The notes beneath the pieces were generated by a model, which saw only the letters and a list, made by a program, of their open reading frames with translations, searched no databases and was not told where the DNA came from. Positions 1-7,052 of a stretch of DNA of 34,518 nt are shown one piece after another (positions within the stretch are counted from its first letter, which is position 1; every line of letters starts with the position of its first letter). The stretch comes from Paulinella micropora (taxonomy: Eukaryota > Cercozoa > Imbricatea > Euglyphida). The stretch spans positions 718,118-752,635 of the forward strand of contig BJOX01000077.1 of the NCBI GenBank assembly GCA_009731375.1, written 5' to 3'. The translations under genes and the position numbers were made by a program.

Positions 1-233
1 TGGACTTTTCTTAAGTCTTCTTTTCGCTTAGGTGTCCGTCTTGTCTTTGGCCGATTTAGATATTTCATAAAAAGTTTAACAATTTGAAGTGTGCTCATAT
101 CATTTGTCTTTTTACCGAAATTAAGATAATATTTTTTACCCTTCTGGATAATATACGGCTTCCCGCGTTTATTCCTATAAACCCGCGGCGGACGGACTTT
201 TGCCCTTTTCACATTTTTAGTCTTAGCGACCAT
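1..233 (-). CDS. Small basic protein, 3' part cut off by the window edge
   Basis: An ATG at 233-231 opens a frame that runs off the left edge without a stop (77 complete codons). The product is very rich in Lys/Arg, starting MVAKTKNVKRAKVRPPRVYR, and holds short aromatic stretches such as YYLNF. Composition suggests a DNA-binding or virion core protein, but I recognise no family. It is the last of four codirectional minus-strand genes, and its start lies 28 nt beyond a two-hairpin module (262-384). Coding is supported by that repeated stop-module-start layout and by the clean frame. Confidence 0.6.
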   Translation of the reverse strand, partial: MVAKTKNVKRAKVRPPRVYRNKRGKPYIIQKGKKYYLNFGKKTNDMSTLQIVKLFMKYLNRPKTRRTPKRKEDLRKV

Positions 234-261
234 TGTATATTAACAAAAAAATATTTCCTTG

Positions 262-384
262 ATATTTTAGAATTGCGTTTCGTGCTGTCACACTCTCACT
301 TATTCTAAAACATCGTTTCTTCTTTTTCCAAAAAATAAACTGGGTTTCGATGTTTGTTGAAGACGTAGTCTGAAACAAATATCT
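262..384 (-). repeat. Two-hairpin intergenic module 1
   Basis: In transcription order (minus strand): a short hairpin (384-350) with a 10-bp outer stem GATATTTGTT/AACAAACATC, a symmetric TC/TC internal loop and an inner stem AGAC-tac-GTCT; then a long hairpin (315-262) with a 13-bp outer stem (GATGTTTTAGAAT/ATTCTAAAATATC, one G-U in the minus-strand RNA) and an inner GTGT-GACA-GCAC flanked by GA on both sides. It starts 1 nt after the stop of the 386-712 gene and ends 28 nt before the next ATG. Homologous modules occur at 756, 1680 and 6925. Confidence 0.85.
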
Positions 385-385
385 T

Positions 386-712
386 TTAGAATTTAAGAGC
401 GCCGCGTCCGCTTTGCTTACCATACCCCAGTCTTGATGCTACAGCGCCAACACTTCCAGCGTAAGGAACCCCGACGCTACTTAATGCTCCCGCAGTCCTT
501 GAGATTAACTTATTACCGCGAAGAAATTTATCAACGGCAAAGACCGTTTTCCCAACTTTTTGCCAGTTGATTTTACCACCTGCTTGTCCCTTGCCTCCTT
601 GCTTCTTCTTGCGACCAGTCTTCTTTTTGCCTCCAGCCATGTTTGTGCTTGAGTTAATAGTTCGTTTGCCGATTGTTGGAATGACTTCAACACGAGTTGT
701 TTTAACTACCAT
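386..712 (-). CDS. Small basic Gly/Lys-rich protein, probable virion core or membrane-active protein
   Basis: 108 aa from ATG 712. An internal Met at residue 25 begins a second possible start, MAGGKKKTGRKKKQGGKGQ. Residues 25-50 are a Gly/Lys-rich basic tract. Residues 50-100 are mildly hydrophobic with small residues (TAGALSSVGVPYAGSVGAVA) and could form an amphipathic or membrane-active helix. Known: Polintons and adintoviruses encode small basic core (pX-like) and membrane-active proteins of this size. Assignment here is by composition and context only. Its stop sits 1 nt from a hairpin module. Confidence 0.65.
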   Translation of the reverse strand: MVVKTTRVEVIPTIGKRTINSSTNMAGGKKKTGRKKKQGGKGQAGGKINWQKVGKTVFAVDKFLRGNKLISRTAGALSSVGVPYAGSVGAVASRLGYGKQSGRGALKF

Positions 713-755
713 AAAAGATAGTGAAATATATAATACAGAAAAAATAATTATTTAA

Positions 756-871
756 GATATTTTATTCTGACTTCGTCATCATAAAACATCGTTTTTTTTT
801 TTGCTTTAATGGTTTCGATGTTTGACAATAAACGAGAGTGCGAATAGCACGAAGTGAAATTGTCAAATATC
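756..871 (-). repeat. Two-hairpin intergenic module 2
   Basis: Short hairpin at 756-790: outer stem GATATTTTAT/ATAAAACATC, TC/TC internal loop, inner TGAC-ttc-GTCA. Long hairpin at 817-871: outer stem GATGTTTGACAAT/ATTGTCAAATATC, inner GTGC-GAATA-GCAC with flanking GA/GA. The outer arm overlaps the TGA stop of the ATPase gene. Relative to transcription the long hairpin comes first, the reverse of modules 1 and 4. Confidence 0.85.
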
Positions 872-1679
872 ATTTAAATCTTTGTGAAAATTTTTTTCTT
901 AACTCATCATCAACACTTGAGACATAAAGAAAATTAAATCTCTCCTTTGTTGCTTCGTGATACTTTTGAAGAAAATAATCAAAGTCAAAAGATAAGTCTA
1001 AGTGTTTATACACGAGTTCCATTTTGTCCTGAGATTGCCCCGGAAAGATTAATAAATAATCTAACTGCTTAATGGCTTCTGGCCGTAGGTCGTTCAAATA
1101 CTGACTAGACATAATAACATTTGATTTATAGTGTCTGTTCTTTTTTAGCAAATCACTTACGGACTTGTCTCTTAATCCACTCCCTAAATCGTCCAANNNN
1201 NNNNNNTACCTCTGTAGAAATATACTTGCTGGGTCTTTCTTTTGCCTCCGCGACGCTCTGTTTCTTTTTTTCTTCTTTTCCGAAATAAAGAAATTGTGGT
1301 TTCTCTATTTCTTCTTTGTCCTGTTTTACTTCTCCTTCGTGTTGCTCGTCATGTCTGTTCAGTTTGTCTAACTCATAATCAATGACATTTACACCATCTG
1401 ATTTAAGAAAGGTATATATTGCCATCGGGTTGCCCCTGTTCTTAAAGTGCTTTACCATTGCTTTATAAATGTAGTCCTTGTGTATCGTTGAAGCAATAAT
1501 GACAATGCGGGTTTTTCTGTCTGTCGTCCGTTTCAGTATTTCAAAGAGTGCTGTCGTCTTCTTACGGGCAAGCAAAAATAAGCATACGGCTCATTAAATA
1601 ATTTATAACCTTTTGCTTTTTTATTTCCATCACCCTCTTGTTTTACTGGCTTCACCTTGACATTGTTTATCTTCTCCAT
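870..1679 (-). CDS. FtsK/HerA-type (A32-like) DNA-packaging ATPase, interrupted by a frame break and an assembly gap
   Basis: Role (family knowledge): ATP-driven packaging of viral DNA into the capsid. Downstream of a 10-N gap (1197-1206) the frame reads LDDLGSGLRD, the acidic pair expected at Walker B, then an RHYKSNVIMSSQ segment whose S-S-Q is typical of A32/FtsK ATPases, and ends at a TGA overlapping a hairpin. The 5' part begins at ATG 1679, directly against module 3, and reads into NEPYAYF. The frame then shifts at a T5 run (about 1576-1580) into LLARKKTTALFEIL, the expected P-loop position. The glycines of a GxxxxGK[ST] Walker A are absent there. The middle (about 1207-1330) is a charged insert. 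The frame change across the N gap cannot be interpreted. Either the copy is damaged or the assembly has errors. Confidence 0.75.
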
Positions 1680-1825
1680 GATATTTTAGAATTGCGCTTC
1701 GTGCTGTCGCACTCTCTCTTATTCTAAAATATCGTTTTTTCTTTATGGTTTAAAATAAATCGGTGTTCGATGTTCATCAACAAACGGGAGTTGCGGTAGC
1801 AACGAGAGTGTAGTTGATAAATATC
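1680..1825 (-). repeat. Two-hairpin intergenic module 3 (two long hairpins)
   Basis: Both arms are of the long type. 1680-1733: perfect 13-bp outer stem GATATTTTAGAAT/ATTCTAAAATATC with inner GTGC/GCAC. 1769-1825: outer stem GATGTTCATCAAC/GTTGATAAATATC, with inner GTTGC-GGTA-GCAAC flanked by GA. The module fills the gap from 4 nt after the stop of the 1830-2192 gene to the base adjoining the ATPase ATG. Confidence 0.85.
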
Positions 1826-1829
1826 ATTA

Positions 1830-2192
1830 TTAAGCCAAAAATTCTAAACACACAACAATTCGCCCCGCTAAATTTCCTGTGTCAATATTTCCGCTGTCAG
1901 TTTCAAGGACTTTAAATGTATATTGTCCGTCAGTCCATCCGACAACACCCAAATTATAACTAAGGTTTGAAATGTTTGCTGTGGTGCTGTCCGCAAATGT
2001 TCCAATAATTCCAATTCTATCCATGTAAAGAATTCTGGTTTTTGTCTCTGTCTGGTCGTTCATATAGTGGATAAATTTTACATTCATTTTGGTGGGTGTG
2101 AATGACATTTGGATATTTTTATTAAATGTTTTGCTTCCTCCAGCAAAATCATTGCTTAGAAAAATAATCTTTTGGTATTTGTGCTCCGACAT
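1830..2192 (-). CDS. Hypothetical 120-aa protein, possibly a small beta-rich structural protein
   Basis: ATG at 2192, TAA at 1830. There is no signal peptide or TM segment. Alternating hydrophobic/polar stretches (IQMSFTPTKMNVKFIHYM, GQYTFKVLETDSG, GRIVVCLEFLA) suggest a compact all-beta fold. It lies upstream of the packaging ATPase on the same strand with a hairpin module between, so a virion role is plausible. I recognise no family. Confidence 0.7.
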   Translation of the reverse strand: MSEHKYQKIIFLSNDFAGGSKTFNKNIQMSFTPTKMNVKFIHYMNDQTETKTRILYMDRIGIIGTFADSTTANISNLSYNLGVVGWTDGQYTFKVLETDSGNIDTGNLAGRIVVCLEFLA

Positions 2193-2216
2193 TGTTTATA
2201 TATTGTGTAATATATT

Positions 2217-2468
2217 ATGTTATTAATATTATTATTTATGTGGTCTGTGTTAGGACGGACGGCCTGCGACTTTTACTCACGGATAAGCGAAAAAAAGAAT
2301 GAGAGTTGTGCTTATTGTATAAAGCAAGGAATAGAAAGTAAATTTAAATGTGTGTATAAGCCAATGTCAGATTGGTGTATTAGTTTTGATGAAGCCATTC
2401 CTTTAATGTGTTCGGGTAGTGATGCTTCTTGGTATAAAATCCACTTATACGAGTGCTCACTTCTTTGA
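2217..2468 (+). CDS. Small secreted or ER-targeted cysteine-rich protein
   Basis: 83 aa from ATG 2217. Residues 1-16 (MLLILLFMWSVLGRTA) look like a signal peptide or anchor. The mature part carries seven cysteines, including a CxxC, with a spacing loosely like small disulphide domains such as PSI. It is divergent from the 1830-2192 gene (24-nt spacer) and its 3' end overlaps the convergent 2457-2807 gene by 12 nt. A host-interaction or envelope role is inference. Confidence 0.55.
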   Translation: MLLILLFMWSVLGRTACDFYSRISEKKNESCAYCIKQGIESKFKCVYKPMSDWCISFDEAIPLMCSGSDASWYKIHLYECSLL

Positions 2469-2807
2469 AGAAGGTGATGGAAGGCAAATGCCAATCAATA
2501 GTGTTAGGATTCCGACATAAGTATTAGCAACCTCACAAGGTAAGTTCTTTTCAGATAGCCTTACGATACAAAGGGTTATAATGGCAATAATGATACCCAT
2601 TTGAAATAAGTATTTAATAAGTCGGCTGTCTGTCGGTCTGTTTGTTATACAACAACAATTCCAGTTATCTTCCAATTCGTGCTCTACTTTTTTTTCCTCA
2701 TTCTTCAATGAAATGTCTAAAACACGATTTTTCAACTCTGGTGTTAGTTCGCCGTCTATTTCAATGACTGGCGGTGGCCTATGAAGTCTAGTTGTATTAT
2801 TTGACAT
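2457..2807 (-). CDS. Two-TM membrane protein
   Basis: 116 aa from ATG 2807, which overlaps the end of the fibre gene by 11 nt. The N-terminal ~60 residues are cytosolic-type and charged with a CCC cluster (51-53). TM1 lies at about 65-83 (YLFQMGIIIAIITLCIVRL). TM2 lies at about 95-110 and ends in a Pro/Ser-rich lysine tail (CLPSPSSKK). The overlap with the fibre gene suggests coupled expression on one minus-strand transcript. The family is not identified; a virion-membrane or host-membrane role is inferred. Confidence 0.7.
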   Translation of the reverse strand: MSNNTTRLHRPPPVIEIDGELTPELKNRVLDISLKNEEKKVEHELEDNWNCCCITNRPTDSRLIKYLFQMGIIIAIITLCIVRLSEKNLPCEVANTYVGILTLLIGICLPSPSSKK

Positions 2808-5800
2808 TATCAATAACGGACACTCTGATTTCTGCTAGTTGGTTTGCTTGGTCTTGTAGTATATTCATAAGATTTTTATTTTCTTTTTCTAAATTAACTA
2901 CCTTTTCTGATAATTGTTGAACGGCCTTAATTAACGGGGCGATAAACTCGGAATAACCTATACCATAACCGACATCACCACTATCAATACATTTAACATC
3001 TTCTGGATTAACACTCACACCTTTCAATTCGTATTCTTTTCTTTGCTTTGGACACGGAACCATAATTGTTTCTTTTATAAAACCGCCAAAATCTAGCATA
3101 TCCATTTCTGTTAGTATTTCTTCTAATTCCTGTGCTATTAAGCCAGTCCTACATTTCTTTTTGTCATCAATCATACGATAGCAGACTGGATTTAACTTAT
3201 TAATAAAATCTAAGCCTAAACATTCCTTTATATCTTCTTTTTTTCTCTTGTCTGAATATTGAATTGGATTAGACAATACCCATAATTGCCCATCGCTCGC
3301 TCTTAATGACATTAAAGCAGTATTTGAATTATTCTCCCATATGAACCCACTCGTTGAAGAACCATTCACTCTAAATCTAATAGCATAAGAAGTTAATCCT
3401 CCACCTCCTCCTGCTGGCGCTGTTCCTCCACTTAATGATTTATTATTCCCAGACTGAGACATATAAATCCCCCAGTTTGAATCAGTAGCATCCCATACAA
3501 ATATTCCTCTCGCATTCGTCCCGTCTGTTTGTCCTTGAATTGCTATTTTTGCCCCATTAGTTGATGCTAATGCCGATGATAGCACCCCAGAATATGTAAT
3601 TCCCGCATTTGCCGTAATCAATCCTTTTGTCCATAAAGTCCCGTTTGCCCCGTTTAATGACATTAACAATTGCTCTGCTGAATTTTCCCACACAAAACCC
3701 ATTGTAGAATCATTAGCAACCCTAAACCGAAAACTATACGAACTAAAATCATTTCCTGAAACCGCCAAACCATTTGCCAAACTTCTAGTGTTTAGAGCCC
3801 CACCAGATGCTGCATAAATTCCCCAACTCGTATTAGTCGTATCCCATAGAAATATTCCTTTTGCATTTGTTCCGTCTGTTATTCCCTGAACTCCTATTTT
3901 CGCTCCACTGGCATTCGTTGCTGATGTTAGTGTGCCAGTATATGTAATCCCCGCATTTGCCGTTATTAATCCACTCGCCGTTAGTGTCGTCGTTGATATA
4001 CCCGCGGTTGAAGTAATTGTAGTTCCCGTTATTGTTCCGCCATTTGTTATATTGTTTGAGTTCATATCTAAGGCACCATAAAACCGCATACCGCCAGCAT
4101 TGTTAAAACGGACAATGTCAGACGAAGCACTTTTATTATCCAAAAGTTTTGAAATATAAAGTCCCGCCCCTTTTACATCAGATGCTACATTCGTAAATAC
4201 ATAACCTCGTTGGTTCGCGGTTCCACTTGTAGCAGTATTTAGAGTAAATAAGAAATACTGATAATCTCCTGATGTCTGTGAAAAGAATATATCTCCTCCA
4301 TTTTGGTTTAATATCCTCGCCCCATTATATGTTATATTTCCGCCATTAGTGATAGTTTGATTATTAAAATCGGCATTGTTCGTTAAAGTTAGATATTTTA
4401 TCGTAGTGCTCGCCCCATTAAATGTTTTACTTCCTGTTATGGTTTGGTCTGTTGTTAGTTTTACATTTTGCCCGTCCAATGTGTCCGCATACCCTTTTGT
4501 CGCTCCGTCCGTTGCTAATGTTGGAGTTCCAAGGTTGGCTATTTTGCTACTATTACAATCTAGCCCCGAAGCATTTACCCAACCGACAATCGTCCCATCA
4601 ATAATAAAACTTATTTTTTTCGCAGAAATTTCAAAGTTGTAATATGTTGCAGTTTTCATATCCAAACTAGCAATTGACCCGATATTACTGGTAGAATTGA
4701 AAACGATAAATGTGCCCTTTGTTGTTGAATTGATTGAATTTCCCGTTATTTCAACACCACTGCTATATGTCTTAATTCCTGCTATGGTTTGGTTTCCTGT
4801 TAGTTTCACATTTTGCCCGTCTAATGTATCCACATAACTTTTATTTGCTCCGTCCGTTGTTGCTGATGGTGTTGCTAAGTTTGTTATTTTGTTGTTATTC
4901 AAAGATAGTGTAGTGCCAGATGCGGTCGCTATTACATTATCACCAGAATATAACTCTACATACAAACCCGTTATTTGTATCGGATACCAAGTCGCTGTTG
5001 CTGTTTTTTGTGCGGCAATCATTCCTATTTTTGTATCAAAGGCTATGCCAATACCATCAAAAGTTGAAGGGTTGGACGAACCACTTACTTCTAAAGTTGA
5101 TGTAAAGTTTTTATTCCCTGCTATGGTTTGGTCTCCTGTTAGTTTGACCACCGAAGTATCAAGAACGGAAACATCAACACCATCAACAAGATTAACATTT
5201 GTTATGCTTTGGCTTTTCATATCAATACCCGCACTAGCATTTATTATACTGCTAAATGTTTTTATTCCTCCTATGGTTTGGTCTCCTGTTAGTTTAACCA
5301 CCAAACCATCAACTGCGAGATTAGCGAGATTAATTCCATTTTTTGTAGAAGCCCCTGAAATAGCAAAACCTCCCATATTTAATGCTCCAGTCATACTGGC
5401 AGTGCCGTCTAATCTAAGAAAGGGTGGTGTGGTGTTTCTCCATTGCCCCGTGCTATACATAATCAGTTGATTATCTGCTGGAAAGCCTGATATTGTCACA
5501 TCGCTATGTGTGTCTATACTTCCAGATGCTGTCACCTTATTATTATTATCATTATGCTCAAATATCCATTCATCAACACCTTTGTCATTTAGTAAATTAA
5601 CTTCTGTTATATTCTTCATTCCCATACTAATGTTGCCTGTTTCATCAACATTTATCGGAAATGTTTTATTGACCCAGTTTATTGAGTTATATGTTAGATA
5701 ACTATTCATCGCCACTGGTGTTGTTATAACCACATCTGAAAGTGTATCAATTGAACCAAGGGCAGTATTCTTCCATTTGCCTTCTACATCGTTGTAAGTT

Positions 5801-6309
5801 AAGTATTGACCGCTCGCTTGTGCAAATATGTTTGTGTCTATCAAATTGTATAAACTGGTTTGGTGCGGATTGGAAGTATTGCTTCTGTGTTGAGTTGAGG
5901 CTTTGACTTCATCATTATCCCTTACTCGTTGCTCTGTGTAGTATAAACGGCTTCCTTCTTTAATGTCTGTTGTTGATTTTAAAGCGAGACGTGTGTCAAA
6001 GCGGTTATCAGTCCAATAATAATTAAGTCCTTCTTTTAGGTCAGTTGTTGTTTTTAAAGCGAGACGTGTGTCAAAGCGGTTATCAGTCCAATAATAATTA
6101 AGTCCTTCTTTAATGTCCGCGGTGCTTTTGGTAGCCAGTCGTGTATCAAATCGGTCGTCAGTGTAATAAAGATTTATTGGGTCAGCACCTTCTGGCACTC
6201 TGTCTGTATTCAGACCGACTATGTTTGTGTTGGTAAGGTCAAGGTTAAGTATATTTAGACTATCAACAGCCAACTCATTAAGGCCGAGTAATGATTTATA
6301 TTGCGACAT
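2797..6309 (-). CDS. Fibre/tailspike-like protein with C-terminal S74 self-cleaving chaperone domain
   Basis: 1170 aa from ATG 6309. Residues about 30-130 hold three or four copies of a 25-aa repeat (YYWTDNRFDTRLALKTTTDL), the pattern of bacteriophage tail-fibre necks. Residues about 300-650 hold four or five copies of a VKLTGDQTIAGIKTFSS-type repeat typical of phage tail fibres. At about 780-1010 is a tandemly duplicated ~115-aa domain (AKIGVQGITDGTNAKGIFLW). From about 1013 is an S74 (intramolecular chaperone) domain: SDKRKKEDI, GLIAQELEE and YSEFIAPLIKAVQQL, ending in a coiled coil. Ser1019 and Lys1024 fit the Ser/Lys cleavage dyad spacing known for endosialidase-type S74 domains. Expected role: a trimeric fibre for host attachment that folds and then releases its chaperone. 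It is the largest structural gene in view. Confidence 0.9.
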   Translation of the reverse strand: MSQYKSLLGLNELAVDSLNILNLDLTNTNIVGLNTDRVPEGADPINLYYTDDRFDTRLATKSTADIKEGLNYYWTDNRFDTRLALKTTTDLKEGLNYYWTDNRFDTRLALKSTTDIKEGSRLYYTEQRVRDNDEVKASTQHRSNTSNPHQTSLYNLIDTNIFAQASGQYLTYNDVEGKWKNTALGSIDTLSDVVITTPVAMNSYLTYNSINWVNKTFPINVDETGNISMGMKNITEVNLLNDKGVDEWIFEHNDNNNKVTASGSIDTHSDVTISGFPADNQLIMYSTGQWRNTTPPFLRLDGTASMTGALNMGGFAISGASTKNGINLANLAVDGLVVKLTGDQTIGGIKTFSSIINASAGIDMKSQSITNVNLVDGVDVSVLDTSVVKLTGDQTIAGNKNFTSTLEVSGSSNPSTFDGIGIAFDTKIGMIAAQKTATATWYPIQITGLYVELYSGDNVIATASGTTLSLNNNKITNLATPSATTDGANKSYVDTLDGQNVKLTGNQTIAGIKTYSSGVEITGNSINSTTKGTFIVFNSTSNIGSIASLDMKTATYYNFEISAKKISFIIDGTIVGWVNASGLDCNSSKIANLGTPTLATDGATKGYADTLDGQNVKLTTDQTITGSKTFNGASTTIKYLTLTNNADFNNQTITNGGNITYNGARILNQNGGDIFFSQTSGDYQYFLFTLNTATSGTANQRGYVFTNVASDVKGAGLYISKLLDNKSASSDIVRFNNAGGMRFYGALDMNSNNITNGGTITGTTITSTAGISTTTLTASGLITANAGITYTGTLTSATNASGAKIGVQGITDGTNAKGIFLWDTTNTSWGIYAASGGALNTRSLANGLAVSGNDFSSYSFRFRVANDSTMGFVWENSAEQLLMSLNGANGTLWTKGLITANAGITYSGVLSSALASTNGAKIAIQGQTDGTNARGIFVWDATDSNWGIYMSQSGNNKSLSGGTAPAGGGGGLTSYAIRFRVNGSSTSGFIWENNSNTALMSLRASDGQLWVLSNPIQYSDKRKKEDIKECLGLDFINKLNPVCYRMIDDKKKCRTGLIAQELEEILTEMDMLDFGGFIKETIMVPCPKQRKEYELKGVSVNPEDVKCIDSGDVGYGIGYSEFIAPLIKAVQQLSEKVVNLEKENKNLMNILQDQANQLAEIRVSVIDNVK
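5935..6175 (-). repeat. 75-bp tandem repeat inside the fibre gene
   Basis: A 75-bp unit (for example starting at 5981 and 6056) is nearly identical over two copies, with diverged copies on each side. It encodes the 25-aa fibre neck repeat. High nucleotide identity between adjacent units indicates recent duplication or gene conversion in an otherwise diverged gene. Confidence 0.8.
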
Positions 6310-6401
6310 TGATTATATAATTAAATATTTTAATTTTTTTTTGTTAAATTATACTAACAAAAAATATAACTATCTAGTGTAGTATCAATCATCTGTAATC
6401 A
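6310..6401. promoter_or_regulatory. Divergent AT-rich promoter region
   Basis: 92 bp between the divergent starts of the fibre gene (-) and the 6402 gene (+). It is very AT-rich, with a TTTTTTGTTA/TAACAAAAAA inverted repeat around 6337-6363. It is likely to carry both promoters; no defined consensus can be named. Confidence 0.45.
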
Positions 6402-6923
6402 ATGCTGTCAAAGGAAGCATCAAAAGAAAACTGGAAGAAAGCAGTTCAAGCAAATAGAGAAAATGCTGAACGGCGAAAGGACGAATGGGCTCGTGAAAGG
6501 CTTCGTAAAAAAGGAGAATTAAAAGAAGCATCAGTGGAAGAACTTATTGAGACTGATGCTGAAGTTAGTGTTGCGAAAGAGATACTTAAAAATCCTGAGA
6601 TTGAAGATGAATCAAGCGAAAGCGATAGCGAAATTGATATGTCTGAGGTTATTGCAAATCATATGCTTAGAAAGATAAAAAAGAATGCCAAAAAGCCCAA
6701 GAAGAAAAACACAAAGAAATCACCACAACCCAAGAAGCCAGAGAATGACAGCGAAGAAGAAGAAGAAAGTGAGAGTGAAGAAAGCGAAGATTATGAACCA
6801 ACAGGCGGAAAACAACGAGGCGGTAAAAAACGAAGCGAAAAAATATCAGTTAATGTATATAACAATACACCAAAGAATAAAGAAAAAAGTAAGGAAGCAG
6901 ATAAGATTTTTCTAAAGTTCTAA
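6402..6923 (+). CDS. Highly charged low-complexity protein
   Basis: 173 aa from ATG 6402. The N-terminal 60 residues form a charged helical region (NWKKAVQANRENAERRKDEW). Then come an acidic Ser/Glu tract, a Lys/Pro-rich tract (KKPKKKNTKKSPQPKK), a second Glu/Ser tract and a basic C-terminus. The alternating acidic and basic blocks resemble nucleic-acid or histone-binding virion proteins, but no family is recognised. Its TAA is 1 nt before a hairpin module that leads into the integrase. Confidence 0.7.
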   Translation: MLSKEASKENWKKAVQANRENAERRKDEWARERLRKKGELKEASVEELIETDAEVSVAKEILKNPEIEDESSESDSEIDMSEVIANHMLRKIKKNAKKPKKKNTKKSPQPKKPENDSEEEEESESEESEDYEPTGGKQRGGKKRSEKISVNVYNNTPKNKEKSKEADKIFLKF

Positions 6924-6924
6924 T

Positions 6925-7049
6925 GATATTTTGTTCTGACTTGCCGTCATCACAAAACATCGTCTGCGATTAAATAAAAATTAAAAATAAAAAACGATGG
7001 TTTAGAATAAGAGAGAGTGCGACAGCACGAATCGCAATTCTAAACTATC
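6925..7049 (+). repeat. Two-hairpin intergenic module 4
   Basis: Short hairpin at 6925-6961: outer stem GATATTTTGT/ACAAAACATC, TC/TC loop, inner TGAC-ttgcc-GTCA. Long hairpin at 6996-7049: outer stem GATGGTTTAGAAT/ATTCTAAACTATC, inner GTGC-GACA-GCAC with GA/GA. It spans the whole junction from 1 nt after the 6402 gene stop to 3 nt before the integrase ATG. It is the only module seen on plus-strand genes. Confidence 0.85.
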
Positions 7050-7052
7050 ATC

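Noticed and set aside
223-423. Minus-strand 66-aa ORF across module 1
   Set aside because: It runs through the paired hairpins and overlaps the better-supported gene starting at 233.
505-693. Minus-strand 62-aa ORF overlapping the 386-712 gene
   Set aside because: Alternate-frame shadow; the 386-712 frame has the ATG and a stop next to a hairpin module.
4376-5701. Plus-strand ORFs of 60-193 aa within the fibre gene
   Set aside because: Antisense shadows of the 1170-aa fibre reading frame, with no independent domain pattern.
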